From Lineus longissimus (lineage: Eukaryota; Nemertea; Pilidiophora; Heteronemertea; Lineidae): a DNA stretch of 64,000 nucleotides. How positions within the stretch are numbered: position 1 is the first letter of the stretch; every line of letters starts with the position of its first letter. Below the pieces are notes generated by a model. That model saw nothing but the letters and a program-made list of their open reading frames with translations. It was not told where the DNA came from and did no database searches. Of this stretch, positions 25,501-40,500 are shown piece after piece. The stretch covers positions 13,638,349 through 13,702,348 of the forward strand of contig NC_088318.1 in the NCBI RefSeq assembly GCF_910592395.1, written 5' to 3'. The position numbers and the translations under genes are program-made.

Positions 25501-28500
25501 AGGACGCACTGACTTGTCTGATGTCAATAGCGCTATTCTTTAAAAGACTGTAAAATTACCCTACGTTGCCAGGTATCAAGAAGGGTATCAGCCTAATCGG
25601 ATGGATTTGTAACACGATTAACCATTGGAGAATTCTTTGATAGCGTGCTGAAGGATTGGTGCTGTTACATGCTTTAACCATCTCGTTTCTGACTCGATTA
25701 GAAGATACATGGCTGTTACATACAGTTTTGTGTCACTTGGGCATCTTAGCGTCTGCTGGATAGTCGATGCCTGTATAATCCAACTATCTGTCTTTTGGTA
25801 AATTTATGCTACTACCCTTTGAGTAGTGCTGCCATTCTGTGCTTTCAGGAGGACAAGTAGAAACACAGGCAAATACTTCAAGTAAATGTTGTAATCAGTT
25901 CTGAAATAACCGTCTCCAGCCTAAATCCATGTAGGACATTCAGGTGCCACAATAGTCTTCCTGAAATATCCTCCCTCGGTGACGGCGGAGGGTATTCGAA
26001 AATATTTCAAGTACAAAGACCTTTTTTTAAATTGCTTCATATTTTCCCCAAGCTAACCTGAAACCTGGCGAGATCTCAATAGACTTATAAATGGTGGCCG
26101 AGTGCCAAGAGGATTGTGGTTACTTTCAGTTGTCTTCCCTGAAGCTAACCAAGTAAGAATAGGTAACTTATTGCCATTACTCACCGCTAGCTTTAGCAGC
26201 ACTAGTCATGTAGAAGCTAGCATGGGCGCTTTTCCTGGAAAAGCCTTCAGGTTAGCATGCACCTTGGCGAATGCTCAACCGAAGCATGTTTTAGTTGCAG
26301 TGTTCAGACCATCTGAAGACTTTGTAGCAATGGATTTTTAATAAAAGCCCAGTGGCGTACCTGTTTTTCACCGTGATCAAAATATGTACTGGCAGGCTTC
26401 GTGGTTTGGATTGTGCCAATACCAGGGCTGCCTACCCCTCACAAAAAATGTGTTGGTCTTGAATTGGCCAATTTTGGTGGAGGCAGAAAGAGGTGTTTTG
26501 CCCTCTCCTATTACCAAAAGCTTACTAGAAACTTTTAGCTGTACAATGGAGAGTGTCTGGCTATCATTGAAGCAGATGCTTAGGGGTCACAAATAATATG
26601 AATGGAATTCTGCACAGGTGTCCACGTTCAACAAACCATTCCCTACATCAAATCCCGATGAAAAAAATTACTTTAGGGAAACAGGAAGTTTAAAATTTTC
26701 CATGACTTCTTAAGTTTTTAAAAATTCCATCCTTTATTGACTAACCTTTGTAAATGTCAAAAGAGCGACAATGATTATTAGTTTCTTTTTTAGCATACCA
26801 CACACCTGGTTGATTCCCATTTCACTGAGTTAATCAACTTCAAGTCAGTTGTGGCTACATTAAAGTTTTAGTTTCGTCAGTTGTTTTTTTACATATTATG
26901 TTTTTTGTTGCATCCAAGTTAAACACTAAGTACTGAATAAAACCGAAACTATGTGTTTTGAAATCCACCATGTGACTGATCATGTATACCAACATTTTGT
27001 TTTTCAGGTTTTTAAGCACTGTTTGAACTTTTCGCCGAACCAATTCAGCCGAACCAATCATACAATTCAAGGCCCTTAAAATCACTTTAATATTATACCT
27101 AAATTGATCTCGAGTTGCTATTTCAAAATACTAAATGCCCTTGTCTGTGATAAATATCGAACATTTGAATGAAAGTGAGCACAGTTGGCATATTCTCATA
27201 CTTGTAATGACAGTAGAGAAAGCTCTCTGTACTCTCTTGAACAGCTTGCTTGCACAAAGCTTACCCAACTGTTGCATGGAAGTGTAAAACGGCATGGACT
27301 TTCCTGTCCAGCGACTGGTTATGTTGCTTTGATCATCCAGGAAAAACCTCAGCTCAGCACACGCTATTTTTCAGGCAAATCGTGGCATGTGCCCGATATC
27401 TTTCCCTCCATTATTAACCTGCATAGAATATTTTCTCAAATTTAAAAATGATACATGCATCACGTTCTACAACCAAACAGTCTATTGTTAAATCATTTTG
27501 TTCACGTGGACGAGATTTTCGAAATCTGCAATCAAACCACACAAAGAGTGAGGCATGGTGCGATTTGTTGACACTCTTCACCTGTGGGCTGCACTCAACA
27601 GCACCAGTACGTCACGTATTTGATTTAAATAGGTTTAAAAGTGACTCCCGAGATTTTGACAACAATGGTCTCACAGCGTAGTTTTAGAAGACAAGGATGT
27701 GATTCTGGAGAAGGATGTGACGCGACGCTTGAATGAATGTGTCCAGTTATGTCTCGGATACTTATTATCGACGAGAAGTGGGGGTCTGAATAGTCATGTT
27801 CGAGAATAAAGGGCCCTCCTGAGAGCAGAGTGTCTTTTCTACTGACATTTATCACTTGCTCATTAAAGAATCGTTAGAGACGTGCCGATTCGTCAAGCTG
27901 TGGACAGTCCTCTTCCATGTTTACAAGTGTTTGCTGATGTCGAGAGCAGGCATCGTGACTTCCTGCTCATCTTGTTTCATTAGGTTTGAATTAAATGGTA
28001 TGTGGGGGATTGCGACAAACGGTTTGGCAATGAGGGAGGTACTGTCCACAATTCACCCTGCTTACCAAGATGAGCCACTGTGGCAATAATGTGTGCCTTT
28101 TGCCAAGAATGAATGCTGCTCAACATTGAATGCCCAGTTTGCTTCTCGATTCTTTATTGATTGAATGTCTTTATTCCAGAGGCTTTCCCCTACCCAGCAG
28201 CCATGCACCGCATGAAAAACGGAGTTACTCCGATAACATGTCAAGATCAAGGTTGTGTGTTTAGCCTTGAATTTTGAAAAACTGAATAGAATATTTTGAC
28301 AAGTTTTATGAAATATTGAGAATACAACAGCTCCAAAAACACTTCAGTTGCCTGGCCAAAACCGCCGGCATAACAATGGTTTCCCTAACTGACATGAATG
28401 ATATTTAAGGGGCCCCACTAACGAAGTGTTGATAAGAAATTGACATTTGACGGGTGAAATGATTATGAAATGAAAATATTAGCAAAAGGGGACAAAGACT

Positions 28501-31500
28501 ATTGACTTTGGTAAACCAAAATCAGGTTTTGACCTTGGTCGGACACGAGCCTTAAAACCAAATACTCAAACAAATTGTCAAAAACAATGCCGCCTGCATC
28601 CAAGACCACTTTAGACTTGAAAGAAATATTTTAGCATCTCATAAAAATTTAATTTGACAAAGCCACGGCTTGTCAAAACTGTTGATTGTCAAAATGCAAA
28701 TTGTACAATTTCGAAAATAGTAATTTTATAACAATTGTGATTTTGGCAAACTTGCTATTGTAATTACTTCGGTCAGTGACAGTCGGTATTCAATTAAAGA
28801 TGACAGGCATAAGCGGGCACCATTCTTTCAAAACTAACAAGTATTATCAATCACTAAAGAGGTTTCTTTGAGAAAATTATGAAAACATTTTTGTCAGGTC
28901 TTTGAGCGTATCGAAACAATGGCAAATTTTCCACCTGATTTTGTGATCCCTGTAACAATAAAACGCGATCGCAGATTCAAATCGGTGTCGGACACCCCAT
29001 CAAAAGAATCGCAATGAGAGAGAAATCTTGGTAAATAATGAGAAATATAAATACAGGGAGATGCTGATTGTGATAGCAATAGAAGCTGTAGGACGTCATT
29101 ATTTTGTTCGGTCACTCAAACCTTGATCCATTATTTAAAATATTGAAAACATTCGAGGACAATAATGATAAACTTGAGGAAAACAAGAAGAATTTGTGAG
29201 GTGTTTTGATTTTGAAAGGATTGGTCGTTGCTTTATTCTAACATTGATGCCGCTAGGTTTTTAAAGCAGACTTTTTATTTCACCCTTTGTCTTTTATTTA
29301 GACAAAGTCTGCCAAATTGACACGGTTTGTCCTTTATTTAGTGACTGTTATTAGTGTGTCCAAGACAATTTTTCTTGGTGGATGGGTCTTATTGTTTTTA
29401 TTTCTCTTGAAATAGAAATTCTACATGCTTTTGTCTCGTTCATCCTATCGTTTCATACTCACTGCCCAAGATAGCTTCTGATTAACTCTATTGAAACAAT
29501 TTCTCATCATTGAATGCAGACTGCAGCTCCGGATTTACCAGCTACGCTCTTAGCTGCAATCCCGTGACAATCTGGGCAGTATTTTGATCACGACTTGGCG
29601 GTGTTTTCCTTAGCGTTACAGCGGAAATCAGATAACTTCCGTGTGTTGGGTGTGCTTGAAATAAATAATGACAGCAGGGTAGTTAGTTAAGGTAAATTGG
29701 GTGATTTGAGATCTTCTCTTAGAAAGAATTTATTGGTATATCTTCCCCTCTCTATTCAAAGCTGTAGAAACTGAAACTGGTATTTTATCATAAATTTGAA
29801 AAACCTTGGCACGCTATCACTATTATAATTGACGAGTTGCACTTAGCGTTGAACGCCTTAATAAGCCTGGTTTTACCTCTACTGTCATCCATTATCAACT
29901 GACATGATGTAGTTTTACACAAGGGAGGTTAATAGGTATGTTTGAGTACTTTGGGAATAAAGTCATTGCGACAATATCATGCATTTTGTAGTCCAGTTTT
30001 CATGATCACATCATGTACAGTAGTTGGTAGTTGCAGTAGTTGTTTGTTGTTGTTGTTAGAAGTATAAGTAAGTAGGGGATTCCAGTAAGGCCGCATCATA
30101 GTTTACTGTTAGCAACAACAACAACTCTGGAGACATTTTACACAGAAAAACAGTGGAAATTTTATGACTCTGAGTAACATATCATCTATCAATATCAATA
30201 TACCACTGTCGCCATTGACGTAAATATAGATAACGCCCGGAGATTTTACTCACAAACCATCACCCCATTTACACCAAACCCACAACATATCAGCACCCAC
30301 ACAATCCGATTTTTATACCTCGAACAGCCCGCGCCACGGGTATATGCTAGTGAGATATAAAGGTGCAGAGTGAAACTCATGAGGCATTTTTTTATTGAGA
30401 TAAAAATTACAGATATTTTGGGAAAAAAGACCGGTTAGAAGTAGATTGATATTGGCGCTCATCGTTTGTCAGAGAATGATTAATTGCCAACATAAGTGAT
30501 CAATCATGTTTTGTTCGCTAACGAGTTTTTTTGACAAATTTCCCCCAATGAAAAACGCATCATTGGGTCACCCTTCTTTATGAAATGTTGTGGCTTATTG
30601 ATTGTTTCCGGCAAGCTTGTGTCGAAAATATTTGTGCGTGTTGCAATTTGGTGGGTTCCTTTGGTAGAGCGCCAAGCTTTCAAAGCGACAATAATCATCA
30701 CTGGTGCCTGCTAAAAGGAAATTGAACAAAGCATATATACAACACATGTGGATGCCTACATTTTATTCTGAATAATAACGATTAGGTTAATATGCAAATG
30801 AGGTCACATTCTAAAAACAATGCAGACCTACTGTAGGGAGTGTCAACTGTTAAGATCCCGTTTGATGGTGATTCACACTCAAGTGATCCAGGAACTGTAC
30901 TGGTCAGATGTGACAACATCAGAAAATACACGTTCATAAGACTAGAGGTATCTTTAGGAAATTGTAGAATACCGTGCAGCAGAAATGTTACGCGAGACAG
31001 GATATCGTAATGAAATGAGCTCATGCCTCAATTCCACAATGAGCAAACACTCACTTAACATTCGTTGGATCTCCTGATTTTAATAACGACAGGCAAATGA
31101 GCTGTTCTGAATTATTCATAAATGTTGGCAATGTAAAAATGTGTCATAAAATATCAGCTCTATAGATAGCTGGATCAATATATCACGAAGGGTCATGTAT
31201 GACAGGGGCCTAGCAACTAACTAGCAATTAAGCCTAGATCTACATTTTAGACCTATGCTTCTCTACAGTGTCTGGGTCAGGCCCAATGTACTTTAAAGGT
31301 GCTTTATGGTTCGATATGCACATACTCCATAAACCCTGACCCTTCTCTGGCTGAAAATGTAAAATTGCATCAAAATAACTTTGTCCTTACCACACCCTAC
31401 CACAACTCCAGGGTTTGTTTATGGGTAAGAACTGTCTTGATCGAAACTTTGTTTGCTGGAACTAGATATACAGTAGAACCTCTCCATCAAGGACATCATT

Positions 31501-34500
31501 TGGGCTGAGAAATGCTGTCCTTTGGATAATGTTGTGCCCCATCTTTGGCAACAATTATTTCTTGCCATCACTTCTTCACAAAGGGTTAATGATAATTGAT
31601 AATTTGACATTTGCCAGTTTGTCAAATAAACAGGATGGTACAACCAACAGGACATGGCTGAATAGAAGGCCTTCGATCGCATCCTGCTCTTAACCCCATG
31701 GCCCCCACCGCTTCATGTGCAAGTGATTCACTCCTCCCACTCATCCAGTTTTTTTCCAATTCTAAGAATTAGTCGTTCATTCAGAGAGTACTCCTGTACC
31801 GGCCAATGAATTTCACAAAACACCTGGATCATTAACCCTATAAGACCCTGTATCACCAAACACAGCTCGGGTCGAGCCGTCATTTCTACAAAAACCTCAG
31901 CGAGGTTACTTTGTTTTTGGCCTACATTTCAGCTCCACCTTGTGGTTTTAGGTGGGAAAACCTATACGTCAAGTTCGCTATCAGTCCTGTAAGTAATGAA
32001 CAGCCCCCTGTGAGAACTAGTCCCTACAGGACCATCATCATTAATACCAACCCCGCATGATCTTCACATATTCGTTTATTAAACACAAAACCTCGCAAAA
32101 CAACTTTGCATGTGATATCGTTACGCATCAAAAATATCACAGACCAGAAAACTGCGGATATATGTTTGAACTCTACTGTTCATTGATATTTCAAAAAATC
32201 AATATACACCGATTTGTTAAACCTATATGTAGCAATGGATGAACTTGTTGGAATTCGAGATAATTCCACAACCTGTGGTTACAAAGAGCTTTGCGGAGAG
32301 AAAAAACAGTGTTTGAAAATTATATCTGGTTGTTTTGTATACCTCCCTCTGTAATACAATGATAATGAATATATGATAGAAAGTTCTGGAATAATCTTCA
32401 TTTTGATTTTACTTCTGGGAGCGGTTTTGCCTTGAGCAATGGATGATAGTGATGCTGTTCTAGCCACAGAGCGACAGAAATACGTTGTAAATTGTTCATG
32501 TCGAAATGTGTATTTGTCGATATCAATGCGTTTTATCTTTTTTTCTGTATTTAATCCAATTGCAGAGCGCATTGTGTTGGAGATGTGGTGGCTGGGTAGA
32601 CCTTAACATCATATGCACTAGGCTTACATTGTTTACTTTGGTTGGTTGAGGAAGGAGTTTTTGGAAATACACTGTATTCTGTTTAAAAGGGCCAGGAATT
32701 CTTTTCATATTGGGGCTTTATGTTCCTGGCATTTGGTAAATGGAGCATTGAATTATGTTTAGGAAGGGTATCCGAGTTCTTTGGAAAGGCCTAAAGATTG
32801 GTGCATATGTCTACCTGGGTCTAGAAACGCCGAAATATTTTTCTTCCTGACTATTCAAACCAAAGGTGAGCTATTTTTAACAATTTTTTTCATCTCCAAA
32901 TTTGTTTGGCTGTAGTGGCAATCCTTCATCTGAGTTCAAGACCATTGGGCCTCTTGTTGTCAAGACTTTTTTGTTTTCAGCCTAGTGCCAGACTCTTGGG
33001 CCACTAGTTCTCCAATTCTTTTAGGTGTGTTGGTTCTTGTTTTCAGCGAGGTAAATGGCTCTGGAACCTGGCCTCTAGTTCTTCAGCAAGATTATCTAAA
33101 TTCTCAGAAATTTCTCTACGCTGGAGTACATGTACATTTGAAATATAGTGCCCAAGCTTTCAACTGGGCGTCAGGCTTTTTTCCCAATGATTACTCTGAT
33201 TGTGACCATATTCCTTGCTTTCTTTCTTCAGGTGCATTTGAAATCACGATTTATAATGAATGGTGTTTGTGTGGCGTGGCGAGGTTGGATAGACCTGCAG
33301 CGGTTAGATGGTACAGGGTGCTTAGAATATGATGAAGAAAGGGCGCAGGTGAGTGTAAGCTGTTGTCAGTGGTAACACGAGCAAGTAAATCAAGGGCAGC
33401 AGTCGAACAATCGGAAACAAATTATTGCGTATTTGTCAAAAGAGTAAGATTACTATATATACATGTACTGTAAAAGCAGAAAATGTTGAGTTTTTTTTAA
33501 AAAAAATTAGACGAAATTTCTTAAAGTTTTTTTAAATGAAATCAATATCGATGTACTTGCACTCGCAAATGTGTAAATAAAATGCCCTCGAAAATATTGC
33601 AAGTCACACTTGTTTGTTGGCGACCTAGCTGTAGCTGTTCAACCCTAGGCTATAAGAGAATATACCGGTATCATCAAAATATAGATTTTTTATATCATTA
33701 TCAACAACTACTGACTGTACAGTATTCATCACTATTTCAATATTGGTTATCGAGTATAGCCGACTGCCAATACACTGCCAATGAATTTTCAGCTGGTTAG
33801 AATATACACAACATATCATCAGTCATCTTCCAGAATCTTCTACAGATCAATACATTAAGCACGTTACGTCTACTCAAATATCACACAAACAGTCTTTGTC
33901 CTCTAAAAATATTTTTAACAAAAAAAACTTCACCAATCTTATTTTTGCTTTGCAATTGGTAAAATTGATTACCTTTTGTTGTTAGGGATGATCAAAGATG
34001 TTTGTGATCAGTAGTTGTGGAAAATACATCCTGTTCCCTCAAAAAAAGACTTTTTGCTTTTTTCAGGTAGAAGATGCTTTATTACGAGAACAAATAGAAC
34101 AATATAATAGACGGTTACGTGAATTTGAAGAGCGACAACGACAATATCGGGAAGAGCAGGAGCGACAAGCAGAAGCAGAAGCTGAGGTATGTTGATTGAC
34201 CTTGACGTTTGATTGTGTCCTTGACCTTTGAATGTGACCATGAACTTTGATATGGAAAAGATTCTGGGCAAGTTTAAGTACCAAACTTGGAATTTTGGGG
34301 ATACAGCCTGGGGGTAGATGCCTCTGTCATATTATTGAATTCTGCTTTGAAAGGGGTGTTAATAATTGATATTTGCTAAGTGTTAATTATTATGATTTTA
34401 ACGCAGTTTTTTTTCTTTGAGTGGATGACACTTCAAAGAGTCTGAGATTATCAATCAACATTTTACCAAATTATTTGAAATTATGGAAAATATCAGTCAT

Positions 34501-37500
34501 TTCACTCAGTCAGTGTCAGTGATAAAAATAACTCCATTACCTCGCAAAATGTCAAACCAATAATGTACTTTTGAAAATTGATTGAGTAAGCAATATTCTG
34601 AATGAAATTCATAGAGGGTCCAGATTAGTTTTTGCATGTAGATGAAATGTAACATGGTGACATAGATACAAGCAGCCGAAGATAATGACATACTGACGGT
34701 AAAAAAAACCCTGAACCATCCTTAATTATCTTGGTTCAACATATGGCCAGGTACAAAATCTTTCTTCTATGATGCCCGGCGTTTTCCCATTCTCAATGCA
34801 AAAAGATTTCAGTAACGTCTTCATGATAATTTATGATTTTCTCCAAGTGTTCGTCCATCGACTGTCTGCAGTAGCCGGTTGACTCAGCTGGTGTCATTTT
34901 TTGTCGATCGCACTTGAATGTGGTGGGCAGTCCTGGTCACGCCCGTGGGCAGCTCCAACCAGCAGTGCTGAGTTTTTCACCAGATTTTTACGAGTCCCTA
35001 TCCCAGGGGGTGGGTATGCTCGCGGAGCGGGATGATGGAAAGAGAAATCGTCAATCGCAGTCAATTTATATGATGACTATTTTCAGACGGCCTAGGGAGC
35101 GCTAAACAATCCGTTTAACAATCTCGCACAATGTCATCGGTACAGCTAGCAGATTGGACCTGTTCTATTAAACAGTTGTCAATCACAATAGCGCTCCAAT
35201 GTCGTCCGTTAATCGATTTACTCCCTTTTATTAACGACGTGACTGTCCAGTGGAAAGTTCGTCATGTAGACAGCTAACTTATGTGCATTGTTATCGAATA
35301 TTAATTATGAAGATGAGCCGAGGTTTTCCTGGTCTGCCCCCGACCTTCCTTGTTTTCCCTTCAATTCAATGGTCCCAATATCTGTATGAGCTGGCTTTCT
35401 CTGAAATTCTTCTCCTGGTTGGGGGTTGTCTTCAGTTTGTTCCAAGAAGAAAGAGATCCAGATTGCAGTCGAAACAGAAGAACGTTGTCGCATTTCTATC
35501 CTCGCGATTTTGGTATTCTTTTCATTCATTCATCAGATACCCAGAATGACTAAGGCTACTCGTGATATATCGGGCGTGGTCTTTTAGTTATAGTGTTCTT
35601 GAAGGGCCCAGGCAAGTACATTGAATAGATAGATGCACAAAAATCTGCTGCGACAATCCTATCTCTCCGTTGCATCTGATTCAGGGATAAACTGAGACTC
35701 ACATTGTGTGATGTCATGTGGGCGTTGCTCTCTCATCGCAAGATGAGCGTGACTCGCATCTGTCATGATGACTCCGTCCCGATCGTCTTGACATCATTAT
35801 GTTTGGATGACTGAAGCGATGTCGAAAGATTGCCATCTTGATGTCTCAATCTCACTGCATTGACAATATAAATCTGTAAAGGGCAGTCGCTGGTAATTGT
35901 TATCTCAATTAAGAGTAAATCATACACAATGAAGAAGAGTTTCTCTCCTGGGTCTTCCGTGTCTTCAGCTTCTTCTTCTTACACTACTTCGTCTTTGTTT
36001 TCCTATAATGGGCTTTGTGAAGGCAGGCTCACTTTTTAAGTTTGACCTTCCGCGTCGTTGCTCATCACAATTCATTGGAGCCCAGTTGGACACAAGTCAC
36101 ACTCAATTTTGTTATGCTTATACCTCAGACTACCTCTCCACAAATTCTTTTTTGTTGGTTTTAAAAGCCATTACAAAAAGCCTTATGGACTTCTCAAGTC
36201 TTCTGCAATAAAGCAAACAACGGTCAAACAATGAAGGAATATCAAATAACGAAAAAAAGTAGTAGATGATGAAAATAAAACAGCAACATGTTATAATTAC
36301 TATTAGGGTTTTATGATACATTATTTCCTTAACTGCATGGTGCAATAATGATTTTTCTTTCTTTTTATTAAGCCATTCAGTGGAAGTGCTTTCAATAAGT
36401 TAAAAAAGGTAAATTGTCCATTATTTTATATTTCTCAATCGATGTTGAAAAATATTGTCCTTGTATGTTTCTTTATTGGGAAGTCATTGTTTGGTGTTTT
36501 TCTTGGTTAAAAGATGTTCTCTTGCATTGATGAAGACATGAAGTTTCCTGTCTTCCTTCTTCGAAAAAAACACAATACCCTCTCTCTGAATGTCAGAAGT
36601 CAAACTATTGAATCCAGCACAGCACGTCAAGCTTACGCCCTTGTCGGTATTTGACACAGAAAGTGCTGGCATCATGCATTTTTTATAACGATGGCCTCAT
36701 AAACGCCAAGAGCGACTCTGTCCCGCTGATGTTCAAATCGTCCCAGGATAACATCCAACCCGCTAATATCGTATTATCTCCTAACGGGGTAATTGGATTT
36801 GCGCTCGTGACGCCTTTTATTTGTGACCCGCCATTATTCCTCGGTGCCCTCATACGTCTTGGCGATGATTTGTCGATTTGAATAAATACGCAGCTAATTT
36901 CTTATTTGAAATTTTAAACGCATGGTAACATTGTAGGGGTCGCGAACGAGACCTGTATATTAGCGGGATGCTTTTAAAATTCTTATTATTACGACGTATT
37001 TTCGCAGCATCTTTCCGGCGACGGGAAGAATAGCTTTAACTTGCTCCGGGTGGGCATTTCCCTCATTGCATCCTTAATCGAATCATCTCTTTTTATTAAT
37101 GTGATGCACAACGATCTAATAGATTTTTATTAAGAGGCTATTAGATGTAGATTTATCCATCTGACGGATTAATCCTTGTGAGGGTTAGGGGACTTAAACT
37201 GAATTTGATAACTGTGTTGGGTAATTTGGTGGGTGACTTAGGAGAAACTCACACCCTAGCACATTTCACCAAGTGCAAAACTCACAGTTTCTCCCCAAAA
37301 GTGCAAATTTGTCACAACAGTTTGAAGAAAAAAAATCTAAACATTCCTTTGAGAGCACTTCATTGGCCTGATACGACCTTTGTGTAATCATACCTTTTCG
37401 GGAAATTTCTCATACTCTTACTCCAGGGTCTTCCAGTATACGCCTTCCTCTTACACGTTTCTAATCCTTTTTGAAAAGTGCCATTTGAGGTTGCAAGGGG

Positions 37501-40500
37501 AAAAGGCCTGATTTTCAGGATAGAACTTAACATCGCCAGTATCCTGAAATAGTTGACATCCCTTGCAGTATATTTCACTTTCAACATGACCTGCCAAGAA
37601 AATCTTCTAGAGATTAATTAAATTTTATCACCACATAGAGCAATTAACATGGCCAATTATTCGTAAGTGGGATGCAGGTGGTGTCACTGTCACCCTCTCA
37701 CTTCATCTGATACCAAACAATTCATTAGATTATGGGGCACCCTTTCAAAACAGGGTCATTAACGGATCAGACTCCTTGAGCAAGGGCCCCAAGATCATCA
37801 CCCAATGACTCTTCGATTGCCCCTTGACAATATGTTACCGACCCTCCGGCATTTCGGCCCTTCTATGTGATAACATTGTAGGTGGAAATTGGTGGCATTA
37901 TGTTTTTGATCCCTTAGGAAGGATCGAAGATAAATTGATATGTTTGGAGCACCACAGAAAAGACGCTGAAAAATATGTCAGGGTCTTCCCCGCCACCACC
38001 TTAGGAATCATGACTGAAAATTGACCAATTATCAACTTGGGGCTTGATGAGTGATTACCCGATTTTTATTCTGTCGCTAGCCAAAATGGACGTCTGATTA
38101 CAGCCAGCCTGGATCGTACTATCATGTTTGTGCCTACGAGGGTTTTCATATTGTCATATCGGGCTTCCTATGTCAGGACAATTAATCTAGCAGCTTGTGC
38201 TCTACCTCTTGATAATGGCTAGCTGCAGGGAGGGTCATGTACAGTTGGGCCCTTTTAACCCCTTTTTGCCTTGCCTGAGATGTTTTTGAAAACATCGCAA
38301 TCTACAGGAATATGATGATGATAGTGATGAGGACAATTTACCCCCCCCCCCCCAAAAAAAAAAAATGTTGCAAAATGTTAACACGCCATGCAGAACGTGC
38401 CGTATCAATAGATTATGGACTTGTTAAAAATATTTCGAGTTAAACAATTAAACTCAAGTTTAACTTTTTTTTCCTTCTTCCTGTAAATTTAAGTTAGTTG
38501 TTTCAGGTTGATATAAACATTCATAGGTGTCTTTCAAAAGTCACGGCAGGTTTTGTCTCCTGAATAAACGTCTCGTTTTGGCCAGGAATGTGTGGGCGCA
38601 GAACACGATAATGAGGGAAAGAGACAACGGCAGAATCCGTCGAAAGCTGTAGAGTGTGGGTGGACCCTGAGTGCTCGCATGGGCCCCCATTCATCATCCC
38701 CTTTACCCCTATTCATCCTGGGTTCCAGCCGGGGCATGGATAATAGCGCTGAGCACAAATGGCGGAGATTTTGGCATTTCGTGTGGATGGATTAAAACTC
38801 GTGCTTTTTCTAGCTATTTAAAACAGTGCACTGCATAATGCAAGGCTTTATATTCGCCGTGTGTAGGTTGATGACAAGTTGCTGGCACGCGCCAAGACCC
38901 GCTCTCGTGACCAAGATCACGATGCACGAACAATAAAATTTGAGAGGTTGCTTAAAATTTAAGGATAATTGGCTCCGTTGTGGACACTACCGGGGCTACG
39001 TAGGAGGGGAATTATGGGAGCACATATGGACGCTGCACTTCGACAATTTTTCATTATTTTCAAATGGATCATTTTCCAAATCCCCAAAATGAAAGTGTGG
39101 ATTTCGATGATGAAAATTATGCATAAGGTGCTATATTCTGTGTTTTTGTTTTCTTAAAGACATCAGAACAAGAGAGTAAACAAGCTTATAAATTAGATCT
39201 GCTCAGATGGAATTCTCGTAGTTTATGTGGGTGGGGGTCATTCTCTTGAGGGCATTAGTGCTAATGATTCATTGTTAGGCACATCACCGGCTTCTAGGGT
39301 GCTGAAGGCATTTGTCGGTGTCTAATTAGGTTTTGTCCGACTTGTCACCCAGTTGACGGCCAAGAAGATGTTAAAACAACTTAATTCGCTGTGTGGGTGT
39401 ACGAATTCTGCACCCTGGCATTTATCCATAAATTGTCTTTCAAATCATCTTCCTACGTAATGACATCAAGTATATCAAGATGTTAATAATGAAAATCTGC
39501 CTCTGGCCTAAAAGTTCGCTAAAATCGCGGAGGCGTTTTCTGTTGATTTTTCTGTGTTCCTCTGTTAGAAGAACCTGGATGATTCGGAATTGTCTTCCTA
39601 GAAATTGACAAGTTTAAAAGATTTAAAGATACCAAAAACTTTTATTGTTATAACATGGACTGTATTCCTAGGTTTGGACAGATGTAAGCCATGACATGCA
39701 TCAATATTTCACAGTATTTTATGTGACAGAATCAACCAGAGTGGTTATGAATGATTGTCTTTTTCAAAGAACCCTTCTTGACAACCTTTTAAAATATGCG
39801 CTGTTTCACCCAGCATCTCCAGGAAAACCTCTTGAAAGATCAACGTGTTCACATCAGCTTCCAATAATCACCCATCTTGGCTGGAGCACCCAGCATCCGG
39901 ATAGGAGGACAACCACTTGAAACATGAACAAGTTGAAAGACAAGTCACTGACAAGCTGTAAGCATCCACTCAAGATGTTTTGAATTCTAAACAGCAACAC
40001 AAAACATCAAATGCCTATCTGTCGGATTCTCAGGCGGCATCTTGCGCCTCGCTTCGCAGGGGGCAGACAAAATTGGGTGCCCATCACCTCGCTGGTCTCC
40101 GCTTTGTGTTATACCTGATTGACCTGGGCCTCGATAAAGTATCCCATAATGAACTCAAACTGAACTCATTGTTTACAAACGACTGTTTGAAGTTTTCAAG
40201 CTTTCATGTCCCTTGATCCACGGTCGACCAGATGATCTCTATTTTTGGCCAATTTTAAACTCGATTAACCAAATGATGATTCCGCCAATAAATTCTCCAC
40301 GCATGTGTTGATTTCTCAGTGAATTCTCTTGTTACAGTGGTTCCACCGCCCGCTGGTAGCACGCCGAACTGAATGAGGCAGATTGTAGCAATTTGACCTT
40401 AACGCCACCGCATTTTAAAAACGCAGCAGGCCATCTAGGGCGCCAACATTACCCTTTTTGCCGGCACCTGAACAAGTCAGATGTGCCCTTATTGTCCTCG

